Shown: in pieces, positions 61,558-64,000 of the stretch | How positions within the stretch are numbered: position 1 is the first letter of the stretch | Layout of the letters: each line of letters starts with the position of its first letter | Made by a program: the position numbers and the translations under genes | The notes under the pieces: model-generated | What the model was told of the DNA's origin: nothing | Database searches by the model: none | Seen by the model: the letters and a program-made list of their open reading frames with translations, nothing else | NCBI RefSeq assembly: GCF_900094585.1 | Contig: NZ_FMAG01000001.1 | Location: forward strand, 496,001 to 560,000 | DNA length: 64,000 nucleotides | Reading direction: 5' to 3' | DNA from: Martinezella multihospitum | GTDB taxonomy: Bacteria > Pseudomonadota > Alphaproteobacteria > Rhizobiales > Rhizobiaceae

Positions 61558-62304
61558 TCATGGTGCAACAGCTGCATGCGGCATCCCGTTCTCATCGAAC
61601 ACTCTTCTGATCGTGCCGTCGACTTTCATCGCCTCGATCATTCGCGTGGTTGCCACCAGGGCGTGAGTATGTGACTTCGGCACCACGACTGCGGTTCCGG
61701 CTTCGTGGAAATGGCCTTCCACCGCGTGGCAGTCCTTCAAGTCGGCAAGCAGACTGAGAATAGACTCTTTTCCGAGAGCAAGCGCTTCGATTTCGCGATT
61801 TCGAAACCTGGCAACCGCCTCGTCGAGCGATACGATCGCTTCTATGGAGGCGCGGTGAAGTGACTTCTGGGCGCTGCGAAATGTTGCGGTTCCGGCAATT
61901 CCGGCGACCCGGACACCGCTCGCGTCGACATCCGCCACGCTGCGAAACTCATCGGCGCGCGTGAGATAGGTGCTCACACCCAGATAATAGTTCGGGCCAA
62001 CAGCAACCAGCCTGCGCCGCTCATCGTCGATCGGCACGAAGGAAAGCGTCCATGAGCCTTTGTCGGCATTGGCGACGATATCGCCCGAGCTGGCGAATTC
62101 CACCAGTTGCAGCGAAAGAAGGCAGCGCCGGGCGATCTCACGCGCCAGCATGACGGTCACGCCGCGCGGCTCCCCGCCGACTGCATCGCGCACGCACCAT
62201 ACCGCCGAGGCGGCCGGGCCAACGGCGATACCCGCAAGCATACTACCATTCGGGGCGAGTTCGTTGCGTTCTTGTTCGGATAGTTCGAAGGGATTGGCTT
62301 GCAT
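61558..62304 (-). CDS. Family-3 substrate-binding-like protein without a signal peptide
   Basis: 248 aa. The fold is that of amino-acid binding proteins (LAPNGSMLAGIAVGPAASA; GEPRGVTVMLAREIARRCLLSLQLVEFASSGDIV; WTLSFVPIDDERRRLVAVGPNYY). The N-terminus (MQANPFELSEQERNEL) is polar and has no hydrophobic core, so it should stay in the cytoplasm. AGGA precedes the ATG at 62304. No permease is adjacent. It may be a cytosolic ligand carrier, an enzyme of the cyclohexadienyl-dehydratase type, or a sensor. Divergent from tam. Confidence 0.8.
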   Translation of the reverse strand: MQANPFELSEQERNELAPNGSMLAGIAVGPAASAVWCVRDAVGGEPRGVTVMLAREIARRCLLSLQLVEFASSGDIVANADKGSWTLSFVPIDDERRRLVAVGPNYYLGVSTYLTRADEFRSVADVDASGVRVAGIAGTATFRSAQKSLHRASIEAIVSLDEAVARFRNREIEALALGKESILSLLADLKDCHAVEGHFHEAGTAVVVPKSHTHALVATTRMIEAMKVDGTIRRVFDENGMPHAAVAP

Positions 62305-62336
62305 GGGATATCCTGCCGCATTTCGATGATGCATTA

Positions 62337-62362
62337 TTGCATTTATAAATATAGAAATGCAA
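62337..62362. promoter_or_regulatory. Candidate GntR-regulon motif, site d (perfect palindrome)
   Basis: TTGCATTT (62337-62344), 10-nt AT-rich spacer, AAATGCAA (62355-62362): exact 8-bp inverted arms. It sits in the middle of the 89-nt gap between the divergent SBP-like and tam genes, so one dimer could control both. It serves as the reference for sites a, b, c and e. Confidence 0.7.
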
Positions 62363-62393
62363 ATTTATTGGCTATGGAAAAAGGAGCATCGCC

Positions 62394-63167
62394 ATGTCCG
62401 CCACCTGGTCGCCGTCCCAATATCTCAAGTTCGAAGATCATCGCACCCGTCCGGCCATGGATCTCCTGGCCCGCGTGACGGTAGCGGATGCGACCAGAAT
62501 AACCGATATCGGCTGCGGTCCCGGCAATTCGACCGAGCTGCTGATCGAGCGCTTTCCACAGGCCGATATCCTCGGGATGGATGCGGCGCCGAAGATGATC
62601 GAAGCGGCCAGGAAGCGGCTTGCCTCTTGCCGTTTCGAACTCGCCGACATCGCCTCCTGGAAGCCGGCTGTATCGCAGGACCTACTGTTTGCGAATGCCG
62701 TCCTACAATGGCTGCCCGATCATGAAACGCTGCTTCCGACCCTGATGACCTTCCTGAGGGATGGCGGCACGCTCGCCGTCCAGATGCCTGATAATCTAAA
62801 CGAGCCGACCCATGTCGGCATGAGGACCGCCGCCGCCGACGGACGCTGGGTCGACCGTCTTCGGGCTGCCGATAGCGAGCGCACGACGATCTTGTCCGCA
62901 TCCGACTATTGGTCGATCCTGAAGCCGCATGCGGCAAAGATCGATATCTGGCGGACGACGTACAATCATCCCTTGACCGCACTGGATGGAATCGTCGACT
63001 GGTTCAAGGGTTCGGGGCTCCTGCCTTACCTCAGCCGCCTGTCGGTCGAAGAACAGGCCGAATATCTCGGGATCTACAAGGGCCTCCTTGCAGACAGCTA
63101 TCCGGTGATGCCTGACGGCACGGTGCTTTTGCCGTTTCCCCGGCTGTTCATCGTCGCCTCCCGCTAA
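62394..63167 (+). CDS. tam: Trans-aconitate 2-methyltransferase
   Basis: 257 aa SAM-dependent methyltransferase. It begins TWSPSQYLKFEDHRTRPAMDLLARV, the Tam N-terminus, with SAM motif I ITDIGCGPGNSTELLIERFPQ and LFANAVLQWLPDHETLLPTLMTFLRDGGTLAVQMPDN. Tam methylates trans-aconitate, the toxic isomer formed from the aconitase intermediate. Its presence near a dedicated aconitase supports a tricarboxylate flux through this cluster. GGAG lies 9 nt before the ATG. Confidence 0.92.
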   Translation: MSATWSPSQYLKFEDHRTRPAMDLLARVTVADATRITDIGCGPGNSTELLIERFPQADILGMDAAPKMIEAARKRLASCRFELADIASWKPAVSQDLLFANAVLQWLPDHETLLPTLMTFLRDGGTLAVQMPDNLNEPTHVGMRTAAADGRWVDRLRAADSERTTILSASDYWSILKPHAAKIDIWRTTYNHPLTALDGIVDWFKGSGLLPYLSRLSVEEQAEYLGIYKGLLADSYPVMPDGTVLLPFPRLFIVASR

Positions 63168-63178
63168 GATCATCACCT

Positions 63179-63210
63179 GCGCTGACCGAACCATTTCGCG
63201 CAGTCAGCGC
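63179..63210 (+). terminator. Hairpin downstream of tam
   Basis: GCGCTGAC (63179-63186), 16 nt, GTCAGCGC (63203-63210), starting 11 nt after the tam stop. Perfect 8-bp arms but no T-tract, so a weak or factor-assisted terminator. The rest of the 290-nt gap before dctA becomes AT-rich near its right end and holds motif site e. Confidence 0.5.
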
Positions 63211-63399
63211 GACCGGCACCTCACCTGCCGTCACATGTTGCCGGCATGCGGCGGCGACCAATCGTCAATCCTGAAATCGATCCGCAAGGGTTTGAAAAGT
63301 GCTGGCCGATTGCTGGCGCGGCGAACCGTATGAAAAGGTTATCATAATTTAAAAAACCAAAGTAGACCCGCAGATTCAATTCAAAACCACTCTTCCATA

Positions 63400-63425
63400 T
63401 TGCTTTTATATGCTATAAAAACCAA
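63400..63425. promoter_or_regulatory. Candidate GntR-regulon motif, site e
   Basis: TTGCTTTT (63400-63407), 10 nt, AAAACCAA (63418-63425): 13 of 16 positions of the site at 62337 with the same spacing. It ends 32 nt before the dctA start codon, overlapping where a promoter would lie. The sigma-54 consensus known from other rhizobial dctA promoters was looked for and not found. Confidence 0.55.
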
Positions 63426-63457
63426 TTATTGGCATATGAGCATGGGAGGATGCAGAG

Positions 63458-64000
63458 ATGGCCATCAGCAAATATCTCAAACCGTTATACGTTCAGGTCA
63501 TCATCGGCGCGGTGCTCGGTATTCTTGTCGGACATTTCTTCCCCGACCTCGGCATCGATATGAAGCCACTCGGCGACGGCTTCATCAAGCTCCTGAAAAT
63601 GGTCGTCGCGCCGGTAATCTTCACGATCATCGTCATCGGCATCGCCAGGATGTCCGATATGAAAGCACTCGGTCGGGTCGGGCTGACGACGGTCCTCTAC
63701 TTCGAGATCGTGACGACCGCAGCATTGTTCATCGGACTTGTCGTTGCGCATATCATCGAGCCAGGTGCCGGAATGAACATCGATCCGTCGTCGTTGAAGG
63801 CGGACGCCGTAGCGGGCTTTGCGAAAACGGCAGAATCCCAGCATCTGGTCGATTTCTTCCTCAAGATCATTCCGGATACCTTCGTTGCGGCCTTCGTGAA
63901 CGGCGAAATTCTTCCGGTCGTATTCATCGCCGTTCTGACGGGATGCGCGCTTGCCCGTGCCGGCCGCGCGAGCGAACAGCTCACCGTCGTCATCGAGCAA
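63458..64000 (+). CDS. dctA: C4-dicarboxylate:cation symporter DctA, N-terminal 181 residues
   Basis: Open to the right edge. MAISKYLKPLYVQVIIGAVLGILVGHFFPDLG is the characteristic DctA start, followed by GDGFIKLLKMVVAPVIFTIIVIGIARMSDMKALGRVGLTTVLYFEIVTTAAL. GGGAGGA at 63444-63450 precedes the ATG. Imports succinate, fumarate, malate and related acids across the inner membrane. No dctB/dctD genes are adjacent in the window. The position next to the carboxylate cluster, with motif site e, suggests a local, substrate-induced copy. Confidence 0.92.
   Translation, partial: MAISKYLKPLYVQVIIGAVLGILVGHFFPDLGIDMKPLGDGFIKLLKMVVAPVIFTIIVIGIARMSDMKALGRVGLTTVLYFEIVTTAALFIGLVVAHIIEPGAGMNIDPSSLKADAVAGFAKTAESQHLVDFFLKIIPDTFVAAFVNGEILPVVFIAVLTGCALARAGRASEQLTVVIEQ

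Noticed and set aside
63300..63457. Sigma-54 promoter for dctA
   Set aside because: Expected from other rhizobia, but no TGGCAC-N5-TTGC match was found; TGGCATATGAGCATG near 63431 lacks the second element and lies too close to the start codon.
1..64000. CRISPR arrays, rRNA genes, complete tRNA genes, replication origin, complete insertion sequences
   Set aside because: No regularly spaced repeats, rRNA signatures, full cloverleafs or intact transposases were seen.

Overview
The window looks like a chromosomal or large-replicon segment of a Rhizobiales alphaproteobacterium (Rhizobium/Agrobacterium type). The evidence is high-GC coding sequence, an abundance of solute ABC transporters each with its own regulator, an HWE-family histidine kinase, a soluble PAS-containing chemotaxis receptor ending in WEEF, and the protein families present. 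This is judged from gene content only; no species is claimed.

Left part (1-27.6 kb): a row of uptake-and-catabolism modules. (i) The end of a purine-type deaminase with a BMP-family nucleoside/purine ABC transporter (1-5.1 kb). (ii) A dipeptide/opine-type ABC system (fused DppD-DppF ATPase, DppA, DppB, DppC) with a MarR regulator, an SDR and two FAD amine/amino-acid oxidases (5.3-14.8 kb). (iii) A polar amino-acid ABC system in which permease and ATPase are one polypeptide, with a DadA-like oxidase and a divergent LacI regulator that has two clear operators (14.9-19.8 kb). (iv) A ThDP-dependent enzyme with a tail-to-tail LysR gene (20-22.7 kb). (v) An Lrp-controlled cassette of substrate-binding protein, Asp/Glu-racemase-like enzyme, permease, ATPase and D-amino-acid dehydrogenase (22.9-27.6 kb).

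Middle (27.6-44 kb): an accessory, partly decayed stretch. It opens with a probable IS66 OrfA scrap and a 47-nt 3' half of a tRNA-Gly(GCC) gene, a typical integration scar. Then come a TetR/NIPSNAP pair with twin operators, a response regulator with HWE kinase, remnants of an alpha/beta hydrolase, an NmrA protein and a quinone reductase, an FMO-like monooxygenase, a soluble MCP, and small redox/SnoaL cassettes with MarR and LysR regulators.

Right part (44-64 kb): one coherent carboxylic-acid catabolic cluster. It has an aconitase paralogue with an MFS carrier, a divergent lactonase, and a ten-gene leftward run (IPMDH-like dehydrogenase, ferric/AEP-type ABC transporter, racemase-like protein, Tat amidohydrolase, OtnK, OtnC, cupin, GntR). 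Beyond it lie acylphosphatase, a second GntR, a signal-less substrate-binding-like protein, trans-aconitate methyltransferase and the start of dctA. Both GntR proteins are paralogues that appear to carry two DNA-binding winged helices. A shared inverted motif (TTGCATTT-N10-AAATGCAA and variants) lies in five intergenic regions of this cluster, so I propose a single regulon for uptake and breakdown of a hydroxylated di/tricarboxylic or tetronic acid. The substrate is not known.

Recurring architecture: in three separate ABC operons a perfect GC-rich hairpin without a T-tract sits 6-10 nt after the stop codon of the binding-protein gene, just before the permease gene.
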